Of a stretch of 64,000 nucleotides of DNA, positions 9,177 to 17,783 are shown in pieces. The notes beneath the pieces were generated by a model. It was not told the DNA's origin, did not search any database, and saw only the letters and a program-made list of their open reading frames with translations. The position numbers were made by a program, and so were the translations under genes. Every line of letters begins with the position of its first letter. Within the stretch, counting starts at the first letter, position 1. This DNA is from Candidatus Geothrix odensensis (GTDB taxonomy: Bacteria; Acidobacteriota; Holophagae; Holophagales; Holophagaceae), in assembly GCA_016714685.1 (NCBI GenBank), contig JADKCH010000035.1, positions 8,965 to 72,964 on the forward strand, read 5' to 3'.

Positions 9177-10433
9177 ATGTCTGAGACCCCCTTTCTCCCC
9201 TGCCCCCACACCCTTCCAGGCGCCAACATCAAGGTGCTGGGCGTGGGTGGCGCGGGCTGCAACGCCATCAACCGCATGATCGACAGCGGCGTCACGGGCG
9301 TGCAGTTCATCGCCATGAACACCGACCAGCAGAGCCTCGCCCAGAGCAAGGCCCACCTGAAGCTGCCCCTGGGGCCCCAGAGCAGCCGCGGCCTGGGTGC
9401 GGGGGGCAATGCCGAGCGGGGCGCCACGGCCGCCGAAGAGAGCCGTGAAGAGGTGCTCGCCGCCCTGCAGGGGGCCGACATGATCTTCATCACCGCGGGC
9501 ATGGGCGGCGGCACTGGCACCGGCGCGGCGCCGGTGCTGGCCAACTATGGCCGGGAACTGGGCGCCCTCACGGTGGCTGTCGTCATCACGCCCTTCGCCT
9601 ATGAAGGCCGCAAGAAGGGGGACCTGGCCCTCGCTGGCCTCGCCAACCTGCGCGACACGGCCGACACCGTCATCGTGGTCAGCAACGAGCGATTGAAGAA
9701 TGTCTGTGATGCCCGCGTCACCATGAAGGAGGCCTTCCGCGTGGCGGACGGCGTGCTCATCCAGGGCGTTCGGGGCATCGCGGATCTCATCCTCAAGCCC
9801 GGCATCATCAACGGTGATTTCGCCGATGTGGAAGCCGTCCTCCGCAACGGTGGCGAAGCCCTCATCGGGACCGGCACGGGCCGCGGCGAGGAGGCCGTCA
9901 TGGACGCCGTGAAGAAGGCCCTGGCCTGTCCCCTGCTGGAGCGCGCCCAGAGCGGCGCCGCCGCCAACGTCATGGTGTCCATCTCCGCCGACTGGGAGAT
10001 CATGGAGGCCTCGGCCATCGAAACGGCCATCAACTACCTTCAGGATCACTACAAGGGCCGGCCCGACATCAAGGTCTGCATGGTGGAAGGAGAAGGCATG
10101 GAGGACCGCGTGGTGGTCACCATCCTGGCCAGCGGCTTCGACCAGGAGGACCGTCTCGAGGAGGAGCGCCGCATCAGCCTGCACCTGGGTGCCGCCCCGG
10201 ACAGCGGGTCCATGGTCTACGCGTCAGCCCAGGTCGCCCAGTCCCAGCCCCTACCTCCCAACGTGGTGAGTGGCCGTGTCTACGGGGAAGTGCCCGCCGG
10301 CGAACTGCAGGGCCCCACGCCCACCCGCCTGCTGCCCCAGGCCCCCACTCCCAGCGGCGAAGTGCCGGGCGCTGATGACCTCCACATCCCCGCCATCATG
10401 CGCATGCGGCAGGGCCAGCTGCTCGGCGACTGA
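9177..10433 (+). CDS. ftsZ: Cell division GTPase FtsZ
   Basis: The tubulin-like GTPase that forms the Z-ring. It shows the nucleotide-binding GVGGAGCNAINRMI, the tubulin signature GGGTGTGAAPV, the AMNTDQQSL loop and the T7/synergy region (NGDFADVEAVL). The C-terminus DDLHIPAIMRMRQG is the conserved tail that binds FtsA and ZipA-like partners. I prefer the ATG at 9177, which has CCGGGAG just upstream, over the GTG at 9153 that overlaps the ftsA stop; the GTG would add eight residues. The length of about 418 residues is normal and the frame is intact. It is the last dcw gene here; glycogen genes follow. Confidence 0.96.
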   Translation: MSETPFLPCPHTLPGANIKVLGVGGAGCNAINRMIDSGVTGVQFIAMNTDQQSLAQSKAHLKLPLGPQSSRGLGAGGNAERGATAAEESREEVLAALQGADMIFITAGMGGGTGTGAAPVLANYGRELGALTVAVVITPFAYEGRKKGDLALAGLANLRDTADTVIVVSNERLKNVCDARVTMKEAFRVADGVLIQGVRGIADLILKPGIINGDFADVEAVLRNGGEALIGTGTGRGEEAVMDAVKKALACPLLERAQSGAAANVMVSISADWEIMEASAIETAINYLQDHYKGRPDIKVCMVEGEGMEDRVVVTILASGFDQEDRLEEERRISLHLGAAPDSGSMVYASAQVAQSQPLPPNVVSGRVYGEVPAGELQGPTPTRLLPQAPTPSGEVPGADDLHIPAIMRMRQGQLLGD

Positions 10434-10468
10434 GCCCCCCGCTCCGCGTGCCCGGTGGCTGGAGCCCC

Positions 10469-13400
10469 ATGTCCCTCCCTGCCATGACCCCGCCTCCGGG
10501 CTCCCAGCTGCTCCGCTTCGTGGGGGACCGCGTGGCGTTCGGACTCGCGCACCCGGCCCCCGGTTCCGCCGGTTGGCGGGCCTTCCTGCGCACCAACCTC
10601 ACCCGGGGCGCCGCCATGCGGGCCGAGACGGTGGCCCTGCTCGGGGAGGGCGACCGCGATCCGGGCGGCTCCTCCTGGCGCGACATCCCGCTGGGTGAGA
10701 CAGAGAGCGGCTGGGTCCTGGACCTGCCCCTCACCGAGCCCGGCTGCTTCCGCGCCAAGGCCTACTGCGTGGACCCGGAGGGTTTCCAGCACTGGCCCGC
10801 GGGCGAGGATGCCAGCCTCTCGATCCACCCCGACCGCCTGCGCACCGCCAACACCATCTACTGCGCCTTCCCGCGCATGTTCGGCGGGGCTGCGGCCCGC
10901 CAGGTGCCGGAGCTCACCGGGGCCATCCAGACATTGGATGAAGCGGGCTATGCCGTCATCCCCCCCTCGGGCCGCCTGCGCGACCTCACGGCAGCCGTGC
11001 CCCACATCTTCGAGCGCCTGGGCAGCCGCATCCTGCACCTGCTGCCCGTGGGGCCTGTGCCCACCACCTACGCCCGCATGGGCCGCTTCGGCAGCCCCTA
11101 CGCCCAGCTGGACCTCACGGCCATCGACCCCGCCCTGGTGGACTTTGACCGCCGCACCACCGCCGAGGAGCAGTTCCGGGAGCTGACCGAGGCCGTCCAC
11201 CGGCGGGGCGGGCAGGTGCTCCTCGACATCCTCGTGAACCACACGGGCTGGGGCTCCCGCCTGCTGGAGAACAAGCCGGGCTGGTTCCGGCGCAACGCCG
11301 ACGGCACCTTCCACAGCCCTGGCGCCTGGGGCACCACCTGGGAGGACCTGGTGGAGCTGGACCACGGCAGCCCGGCCCTGTGGGACGTGGTGGCCCGGGC
11401 CCTGCTGGTGTGGTGCGGCCGCGGCGTGGACGGCTTCCGCTGCGATGCCGGGTACATGGTGCCGCTGCCCGCCTGGCAGTACATCACCGCCAAGGTCCAC
11501 CAGGCCTACCCGGAGACCGTCTTCCTGCTGGAAGGTCTGGGTGGCGGCTGGGAGGCCACCGAGGCCCTGCTCACGCGGGGCGGCATGCAGTGGGCTTACT
11601 CGGAGCTGTTCCAGAACCACCATCCCATCGAGGTGGCCCACTACCTGGACCACTGCCTGCGCCAGGGCGAGCGGACGGGACTGCTGGTCCACTACAGCGA
11701 GACCCACGACAACCTCCGCCTGGCGGGCCACGGCGCCGCCTGGTCACGCCAGCGCAACCGCCTCTGCGCCCTGGCCACGCAAAACGGGGCCTTCGGCTTC
11801 ACCGCGGGCGTGGAGTGGCTGGCCACGGAGAAGGTGGATGTGCACGAGGCCCGGGACCTGGCCTGGGGCGCGGAGCCGAACCTGGTGGAGGAGCTCGCTG
11901 CCCTCAACCGCCTGCTGGCCCAGCATCCCTGCTTCTTCGACGGCGCCGACATCCGGCGCCTCAGCGCCGACGACGCCTCCGTGCTGGCACTGCTGCGGCG
12001 CTCCGCCGAGGGCCTCGATACGGTCCTGGTGCTGGTCAACCTGGATCAGGACCGCCCTCAGGCCTGCCCCCTGGGGGCCGCAGACTGGGCTGCACTCGGC
12101 GAGCCGGGGCTGGACCTGCTGGGCCAGCCAGCCCCCACCGCCCGGCTCCTGCCCGGCGGGGACCGGGAACTGAGCCTGCCACCCGGCGCTTGCTACTGCC
12201 TGGCCGCCCTTGCCACGCCGCAGGGCCTGGCCGGCGACGCCTACCGCCAGGCCCGGGCCCAGGCGGCCTGGGGCCTCCAGGCCCTGGCGGCGGTTCACCC
12301 GGCCGAGGCCCTCGGCCCTGCGCCCTGGCGGGACCTGGCCGAGCGGGTGGCTTTGGATCCGGAAGCCTTCCTCGCCGCTCTGCCCCACCTGGATGCAGAC
12401 CTTCTGCGGCAGGACCTGCTGGCGGCCCTCGACGCCGCCCTCGCGGCCCAGGCCTTCCCGCAGGTCACGGTCTGGCGGGTCGAGGATGTGCGGCGGGTGA
12501 GCCTGGTGGCGCCACGACACTGGCTGTTGCTGCAATCATCCGACCCCTTTGGCGCCACCCTCCAGTCCGTGGATGCACCGGATCTGCACCTGCGGAGCGT
12601 GGCCGTTCACGGGGGCTTCATCGCGGCGATCCCGCCCAGCCCCGCCCGCAAGGGCACCGCCACGCTCATCGTGCGCCGCCATGTCGCCGGGACGGAGAAC
12701 CTCCAGGCTGACCTGCTGTTCCTGCCCGAGGTTCCGGCGCCACCGCGTCCGGTGCGCGAGGGCCTGGCCCTGCTCACCAATGGCCGCGGCGGCATGGCCC
12801 GGCTGCACGCGGACCTTGGCGCCATCACCTCCAAGTACGACTGCCTGCTGGGGGCGAACCTGCACCCCTCGGCCCCCTCCGACCGCCACGTCCTGGCCAA
12901 GCGGCTGCGCGCTTGGGTGAACGCGGACGGCTTCATCACGCCCCTGGATGGCCACAACCTCGTGAGCTTCGAGGGCGGACCTGTGGCCCGCTGGGTCTTC
13001 CGGGCCAGCGCCGGCGATGGCCGGCGGGTGGAGCTCTGCCTCGAGGCGGAGATGCCCCTGGATCACAACGCCGTGGTGCTGCGCTGGTCCCGCCCGGCCA
13101 ATGCCGGGGCGGACACGGACCTGCCCGTTGGCCTTTCCGTCCGCATCACCGTGCGGCTCGATCTGGAGGATCGATCCTTCCACGGCGAGACCCGCCTCGA
13201 TGCCACCACCGAGGACCACTTCCTGTCGCACACGAAGGCGCTCCCAGACCACCCGGGCTTCCGCTTCGAGCCGGCCCTGGATCGCCACCTGGAGGCCTGG
13301 GTGGAGGCTGGGACCTACCACCCGCAGCCCGAGGCCTGTCGGGGCATCCGCCATTCCGTCGAGGGTACGCGCGGACTGCCGGACTCGGGCGACGCCTGGA

Positions 13401-14710
13401 GCCCCGGCTGGTTCGACCTGCCCCTGCCCCCGGGTACCGACCTGCGTATGGTGGTCCATGCCGACGCCACGGCCCCGGCTCTTAGCACTCGAGACGCACG
13501 CCTGAAGGTCCCCGATGTCCCGGGACGCCTGCGCCAGGCCCTCCAGGCCTTCGTGGCCCGTCGCGCCAGCGGCCTCACCGTCATCGCGGGCTACCCCTGG
13601 TTCCTGGACTGGGGCAGGGACACGCTCATCGCCTGCCGGGGACTCCTCGCGGCCGGACAGGTCGAAGAGACGGCCCTGATCCTGCGCACCTTCGCGGCCC
13701 TGGAGGAGGGCGGCACCCTCCCCAACATGCTCGGCGCCGACCACACGGCGGACCGCGACACCTCGGATGCCCCCCTCTGGCTGGCCGTGGCCTGCGAGGA
13801 GGCCGCCGAACGGCTGGGTCCGGCCTTCTTCCAGGCCGAGGCCGGGGGCCGCAGCATCCTCGCGGTGCTGACCTCCCTGGGGGAGCATCTGCGGGCCGGG
13901 GCGCGGAACGGCGTCCGGATGGATCCGGCCTCGGGCCTGCTCTGGAGCCCCGCGCACTGCACCTGGATGGACACCCGCTATCCCATGGGCACCCCGCGCG
14001 AGGGCTATCCCGTGGAGATCCAGGCCCTGTGGATCCGCCTGCTGCGCCTGCTGGACCGCCTCGGCGCGGCCAGCGACGGCGAGCCCTGGGCCGCCACCCT
14101 GGCCCGGGCCGAGGGTTCCCTCGATGCCTTCTGGCTGGAGGACCGGGGCTGGTTCGCCGACGTGCTGCTGGCGGCGAAGGATGTCCCGGCCCGGGCGGCC
14201 AAGCCCGCCGACCACCTGCGTCCCAACCAGCTGCTCCTGGTGTCGCTGAGCCTGGTGAGCGGCGATCGGGCCCGGCGCTGCGTGGCCGCCTGCGCCCGCC
14301 ACCTGCTGGTGCCCGGCGCCCTGCGCAGCCTCGCCCCCCTGCCAGTTACGGTGCCCCTGCCCATCCCGGCCCCCTGGGGCGGAACCCTCAACGATCCTGC
14401 CCTGCCCTACCAGGGCCGGTACGAGGGCGACGAGGACACCCGCCGCAAGCCCGCCTACCACAACGGCACGGCCTGGGCATGGCAGCTGCCCATGCTCTGC
14501 GAAGCCCTGGACCTGGCCTGGGAGAGCGACCCCGCCGCCCGCGCCACCGCCCTCGCCTGGCTGGGCTCCATCGCCCCCCTGCTCGACACCGGCTGCCTCG
14601 GCCAACTGCCCGAGATCCTCGACGGTGACGCCCCCCACGCGCCGCGCGGCTGCGATGCCCAGGCCTGGAGCGTCAGCGAGGCGCTGCGGGTGTGGATGAA
14701 CCTGACCTGA
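10469..14710 (+). CDS. Bifunctional glycogen debranching enzyme (GH13 glucanotransferase plus GH133 amylo-1,6-glucosidase)
   Basis: At 1413 residues this matches the two-activity 'indirect' debranching enzyme: one half moves a short maltosyl chain, the other removes the remaining 1,6-linked glucose. The N-terminal GH13 barrel shows LLDILVNHTGW, VDGFRCDAGY (nucleophile Asp near residue 326), VFLLEGLGG (acid Glu) and HYSETHDNLR. The C-terminal (alpha/alpha)6 domain shows AGYPWFLDWGRDTLIA, LPNMLGADHTADRDTSDA, MDTRYPMGTPREGYPVEIQA and YHNGTAWAWQLP, the catalytic acidic motifs of the amylo-glucosidase family. The ATG at 10469 has GGAG just before it; an upstream GTG at 10448 would add seven residues. 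The frame is intact over 4.2 kb. Confidence 0.93.
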   Translation: MSLPAMTPPPGSQLLRFVGDRVAFGLAHPAPGSAGWRAFLRTNLTRGAAMRAETVALLGEGDRDPGGSSWRDIPLGETESGWVLDLPLTEPGCFRAKAYCVDPEGFQHWPAGEDASLSIHPDRLRTANTIYCAFPRMFGGAAARQVPELTGAIQTLDEAGYAVIPPSGRLRDLTAAVPHIFERLGSRILHLLPVGPVPTTYARMGRFGSPYAQLDLTAIDPALVDFDRRTTAEEQFRELTEAVHRRGGQVLLDILVNHTGWGSRLLENKPGWFRRNADGTFHSPGAWGTTWEDLVELDHGSPALWDVVARALLVWCGRGVDGFRCDAGYMVPLPAWQYITAKVHQAYPETVFLLEGLGGGWEATEALLTRGGMQWAYSELFQNHHPIEVAHYLDHCLRQGERTGLLVHYSETHDNLRLAGHGAAWSRQRNRLCALATQNGAFGFTAGVEWLATEKVDVHEARDLAWGAEPNLVEELAALNRLLAQHPCFFDGADIRRLSADDASVLALLRRSAEGLDTVLVLVNLDQDRPQACPLGAADWAALGEPGLDLLGQPAPTARLLPGGDRELSLPPGACYCLAALATPQGLAGDAYRQARAQAAWGLQALAAVHPAEALGPAPWRDLAERVALDPEAFLAALPHLDADLLRQDLLAALDAALAAQAFPQVTVWRVEDVRRVSLVAPRHWLLLQSSDPFGATLQSVDAPDLHLRSVAVHGGFIAAIPPSPARKGTATLIVRRHVAGTENLQADLLFLPEVPAPPRPVREGLALLTNGRGGMARLHADLGAITSKYDCLLGANLHPSAPSDRHVLAKRLRAWVNADGFITPLDGHNLVSFEGGPVARWVFRASAGDGRRVELCLEAEMPLDHNAVVLRWSRPANAGADTDLPVGLSVRITVRLDLEDRSFHGETRLDATTEDHFLSHTKALPDHPGFRFEPALDRHLEAWVEAGTYHPQPEACRGIRHSVEGTRGLPDSGDAWSPGWFDLPLPPGTDLRMVVHADATAPALSTRDARLKVPDVPGRLRQALQAFVARRASGLTVIAGYPWFLDWGRDTLIACRGLLAAGQVEETALILRTFAALEEGGTLPNMLGADHTADRDTSDAPLWLAVACEEAAERLGPAFFQAEAGGRSILAVLTSLGEHLRAGARNGVRMDPASGLLWSPAHCTWMDTRYPMGTPREGYPVEIQALWIRLLRLLDRLGAASDGEPWAATLARAEGSLDAFWLEDRGWFADVLLAAKDVPARAAKPADHLRPNQLLLVSLSLVSGDRARRCVAACARHLLVPGALRSLAPLPVTVPLPIPAPWGGTLNDPALPYQGRYEGDEDTRRKPAYHNGTAWAWQLPMLCEALDLAWESDPAARATALAWLGSIAPLLDTGCLGQLPEILDGDAPHAPRGCDAQAWSVSEALRVWMNLT

Positions 14711-14815
14711 AGAAGCAGGCCCATTCTCACGCGTGGTTGGGGCCTGATGGGGACCCGAAGCGACGACGGGGCGGCCGTGAGCTTCGGCGGCGCGGTCCCG
14801 CCTGGCGCGTTCGGC

Positions 14816-14842
14816 CTTCAACCCGGATTCAGCGGGCTGAAG
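14816..14842 (+). terminator. Hairpin downstream of the debranching enzyme gene
   Basis: CTTCAACCCG and CGGGCTGAAG form a 10-bp stem with one mismatch around a 7-base loop. No clear T-run follows on plus, so factor-independent termination is uncertain. It separates the debranching gene from the Rrf2 regulator. Confidence 0.35.
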
Positions 14843-14848
14843 GGCTTC

Positions 14849-14863
14849 ATAATTATCAATTAT
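14849..14863. promoter_or_regulatory. AT-rich palindrome upstream of the Rrf2 regulator, possible operator
   Basis: ATAATT-ATC-AATTAT is a perfect 6+3+6 palindrome inside a short AT-rich island (about 14848-14890) in otherwise GC-rich DNA. It lies 50-65 bases before the regulator ATG. Rrf2 proteins bind dyad operators as dimers and often control their own gene, so autoregulation is a reasonable inference. The exact -35/-10 boxes are ambiguous. Confidence 0.4.
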
Positions 14864-14913
14864 AAAAATCAATTTTATTATGTAATTAAACAAGTTGTGT
14901 AGGAGACGGTGAC

Positions 14914-15342
14914 ATGAAAGGTTCTGCAAAAGGGCGTTACGGTTTGTTGTTCATGGTTGAGCTGGCCCTGCAGGCAGGGCGTGGTCCAGTCCTGGTGGAC
15001 ACGGTGGCCGAGCGTCAGGTCCTTCCCCCCAAATTCCTCCGGGTCCTTTTGGGCAGCCTCAAGGCCGCAGGTCTCGTGAAGGTCCAGCGCGGTCCCAGCG
15101 GTGGCTGCGAATTGACCAGACACCCCAGTCGCATCACAGCCTTGCAGGTCTTGGAGGCCCTCGATGGCCGCCTCGGTGCTGCCGAAGCCGAGGCGGGCGC
15201 CACCTCTGGCGCCCGGGCCGTGCGTGAACTTTGGACCCGGAGCATCGAGGCAGCCCGTGCCGTTCTTGGCACCACGACCCTGGCTGATCTGGCCGCGCGA
15301 CAGCGGGATCTGGAGGTGGACAGTCACGGCTATTCCATCTGA
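14914..15342 (+). CDS. Rrf2 family transcriptional regulator
   Basis: A 142-residue winged-helix regulator. The N-terminal pattern GRYGLLFMVELALQ, the PPKFLRVLLGSLKAAGLVKVQRG recognition helix region and the wing GPSGGCELTRHPSRITALQVLEALDG match Rrf2. It has only one Cys (GGCEL), so it lacks the three-Cys cluster site of IscR/NsrR types and probably does not bind an iron-sulfur cluster. AGGAGA precedes the ATG. It sits alone between the debranching enzyme and glgB, which suggests control of glycogen genes, but no matching operator is seen in front of glgB. Confidence 0.85.
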   Translation: MKGSAKGRYGLLFMVELALQAGRGPVLVDTVAERQVLPPKFLRVLLGSLKAAGLVKVQRGPSGGCELTRHPSRITALQVLEALDGRLGAAEAEAGATSGARAVRELWTRSIEAARAVLGTTTLADLAARQRDLEVDSHGYSI

Positions 15343-15846
15343 CCGGCCCCGGCGCCACCAGCTCCAGAGCGGCCCCTATGAATGGATTCGCAGCGTCAGG
15401 TGCATGCGTGCAGTCCCTTTTTTATGAATGGGTTTGGAGCATTGGCCAGGGTTGAGGTCAGGGATCGGTTCGATTTCGAGGCGACGATCCTGCCCCTTCT
15501 GGCCCCGCCTCAGCGGGCGATACGGCTATCACCACCCCAGCCCGGAAGGAGTGCCTGTGTCCCCGGATCCAGGGATTTGTGGTTGCGAAGCGAGACCCTT
15601 CCTGGAGGCCGGGAACCGTGCGCAGAAGATGCGTCGATTCCACATGCTGCAGGTGGGCCCTCCCACGGAATTCAACCTGGCCCCGGGTTGAACCCCGTCG
15701 CGTCCTGGGCCATGCCCTGGGCTCGTGGAGAAACCAGGTTGCCGAGCCAGTGGCGGACAGGGCCGTCCGCCATGCGGGAGGTTCGGGATCGCCAGATCCG
15801 CTGAATCCGTGGGTCCGCCAACGAGTTTCAGGCCCTAGAATGGTCC
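15343..15846. other. Gene-free stretch between the Rrf2 regulator and glgB
   Basis: About 500 bases with no convincing gene. A 140-codon open frame on plus and one of similar size on minus have no recognisable pattern and no good ribosome site. A run of Ts at about 15417-15423 follows GC-rich sequence and might mark transcript ends. I see no other structure. Confidence 0.5.
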
Positions 15847-17754
15847 ATGGAAGCACCCCGCGCCCCTTCGACCTTAGGCGACCTCGATCTGCACCTGCTG
15901 GGCGAGGGCACGCACCTGCGGGCCTACGAGAAGCTGGGTGCCCACCTGCGGACGGTGGATGGCGCACCGGGCGTGAGCTTTGCGGTCTGGGCACCGAATG
16001 CCAAGGCCGTGAGCGTGGTGGGCGACTTCAACGGCTGGGATGGCCGGGCCCATCCCCTGGCCCAGGCGGGACCCAACGGCTTCTGGGAGGCCTTCGTGCC
16101 GGGCCTGGTCCCCGGGATGCTCTACAAGTTCGAGCTGCACGGACCGAACGGCCAGCTGCTGCACCTCAAGGCGGATCCCTACGCCTTCCGCTGCGAGCGG
16201 GCCCCGGGCACGGCCTCCATCATCCACGGCCTGCCCGCCCATGACTGGCGTGATGGCGCCTGGATGGAGTCCCGCCGGAAGACCAAGGCCCACGCGGCAC
16301 CGGTCAGCATCTACGAACTGCACCTGGGCTCCTGGCGGCGGCGGCCCGACGGCTCCTTCATGAGCTACCAGGAGATCGCCGCCGATCTGGCCCCCTACGC
16401 CAGCTGGCTGGGCTTCACCCACGTGCAGCTGCTGCCCGTGACCGAGCATCCCTTCGATCCCTCCTGGGGCTACCAGCCGCTGGGGATGTTCGCGCCCACC
16501 AGCCGCTTCGGCGGGCCCGAGGACTTCAAGGCCTTCGTGGACACCCTGCACCAGGCGGGACTCGGCGTCATCCTGGACTGGGTGCCCGCCCACTTCCCGG
16601 AGGATGCCCACGGCCTCGCCAGCTTCGACGGCACCCACCTCTACGAGCACGCGGACCCCCGCCAGGGCCGCCACATGGACTGGGGCACCCTCATCTACAA
16701 CTACGGCCGGGTGGAGGTGCAGAACTACCTCATCTCCAACGCCCTCTTCTGGCTGGACCAGTTCCACATCGACGGCCTGCGGGTGGATGCGGTGGCGTCG
16801 ATGCTCTACCTGGACTACAGCCGCGAGCCGGGCCAGTGGATCCCCAACCGCCACGGGGGTCGGGAGAACCTCGAAGCCGTGGCCTTCCTGCGCCGCCTGA
16901 ACGAAGTGGTCTACGCCCAGTTCCCCGACGCCTTCACGGTGGCCGAGGAATCCACGGCCTGGCCGGGCGTGTCGCGCCCCACGGACAAGGGCGGCCTCGG
17001 CTTCGGCTTCAAGTGGGACATGGGCTGGATGCACGACACCCTGCGCTACCTAGGCGAGGGCATGATGGCGCGCCCTCACCACCACGACGACATCACCTTC
17101 TCCATGCTCTACCACGATGCCGAGAACTACGTGCTGCCGCTCTCCCACGACGAGGTGGTCCACGGCAAGCGCAGCCTCTACGGTCGCATGCCGGGCGATG
17201 CCTGGGAGCGCATGGCGAACCTGCGCCTGCTCTACGCCTGGCTCTTCGCCCACGGTGGCAAGAAGCTGCTCTTCATGGGCGGCGAGTTCGCCCAGGGGAA
17301 GGAGTGGAACCACGACACGGCCCTGGACTGGGGCCTGCTGGACGACCCCGCCCACAAGGGCATCCACGACCTGATCCGCGACCTGAACAGCCTCTACTGT
17401 CGGTACCCGGCCCTGCACGAAGGGGACTGCCAGCACGGGGGCTTCGCCTGGATTGACTGCGGCGACCGCTTCAACAGCGTGCTGACGCTCCTCCGCCGAG
17501 CCGCGGACCACCGTGACTTCGTGGCCGTGGCCTTCAACTTCACCGCCCTCACCCAGAGCGGGTATCGCATCGGCGTGCCCACGGCCGGAACCTATGTCGA
17601 GCTGTTGAACACCGACTCGACCTTCTACGGCGGCCGCAACCAGGGCAACACTGGGCGGGTCCAAACCGAACCCATCCCCGCCCATGGCTTCGCCCAGTCC
17701 CTGAACCTCACCCTGCCGCCCCTGGCCGCCCTCTTCCTGAAGCCCGAGGCCTAG
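15847..17754 (+). CDS. glgB: 1,4-alpha-glucan branching enzyme
   Basis: GlgB cuts alpha-1,4 chains and rejoins them as alpha-1,6 branches. The 635-residue protein has a CBM48 domain (FAVWAPNAKAVSVVGDFNGW) and a GH13 barrel with GVILDWVPAHFP, the nucleophile motif DGLRVDAV (Asp near residue 314), the acid motif VAEESTAWPGV (near 367) and LSHDEVVHGK. The short N-terminus, lacking the extra N1 module of E. coli GlgB, and the beta-barrel C-terminus are typical of many bacterial enzymes. The start ATG at 15847 precedes the conserved part by a plausible 25 residues. The stop is 30 bases before glgP, so the two are probably cotranscribed. Confidence 0.95.
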   Translation: MEAPRAPSTLGDLDLHLLGEGTHLRAYEKLGAHLRTVDGAPGVSFAVWAPNAKAVSVVGDFNGWDGRAHPLAQAGPNGFWEAFVPGLVPGMLYKFELHGPNGQLLHLKADPYAFRCERAPGTASIIHGLPAHDWRDGAWMESRRKTKAHAAPVSIYELHLGSWRRRPDGSFMSYQEIAADLAPYASWLGFTHVQLLPVTEHPFDPSWGYQPLGMFAPTSRFGGPEDFKAFVDTLHQAGLGVILDWVPAHFPEDAHGLASFDGTHLYEHADPRQGRHMDWGTLIYNYGRVEVQNYLISNALFWLDQFHIDGLRVDAVASMLYLDYSREPGQWIPNRHGGRENLEAVAFLRRLNEVVYAQFPDAFTVAEESTAWPGVSRPTDKGGLGFGFKWDMGWMHDTLRYLGEGMMARPHHHDDITFSMLYHDAENYVLPLSHDEVVHGKRSLYGRMPGDAWERMANLRLLYAWLFAHGGKKLLFMGGEFAQGKEWNHDTALDWGLLDDPAHKGIHDLIRDLNSLYCRYPALHEGDCQHGGFAWIDCGDRFNSVLTLLRRAADHRDFVAVAFNFTALTQSGYRIGVPTAGTYVELLNTDSTFYGGRNQGNTGRVQTEPIPAHGFAQSLNLTLPPLAALFLKPEA

Positions 17755-17783
17755 CCCCACCCCCGCTTTTCTTAGGACCCGTC

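Noticed and set aside
12536..14929. A 797-codon open frame on minus
   Set aside because: It is the antisense shadow of the debranching enzyme gene in GC-rich DNA; the plus frame has all catalytic motifs, the minus frame has none.
15382..15804. A 140-codon open frame on plus between the Rrf2 gene and glgB
   Set aside because: No ribosome site, no recognisable motif, composition like its other frames.
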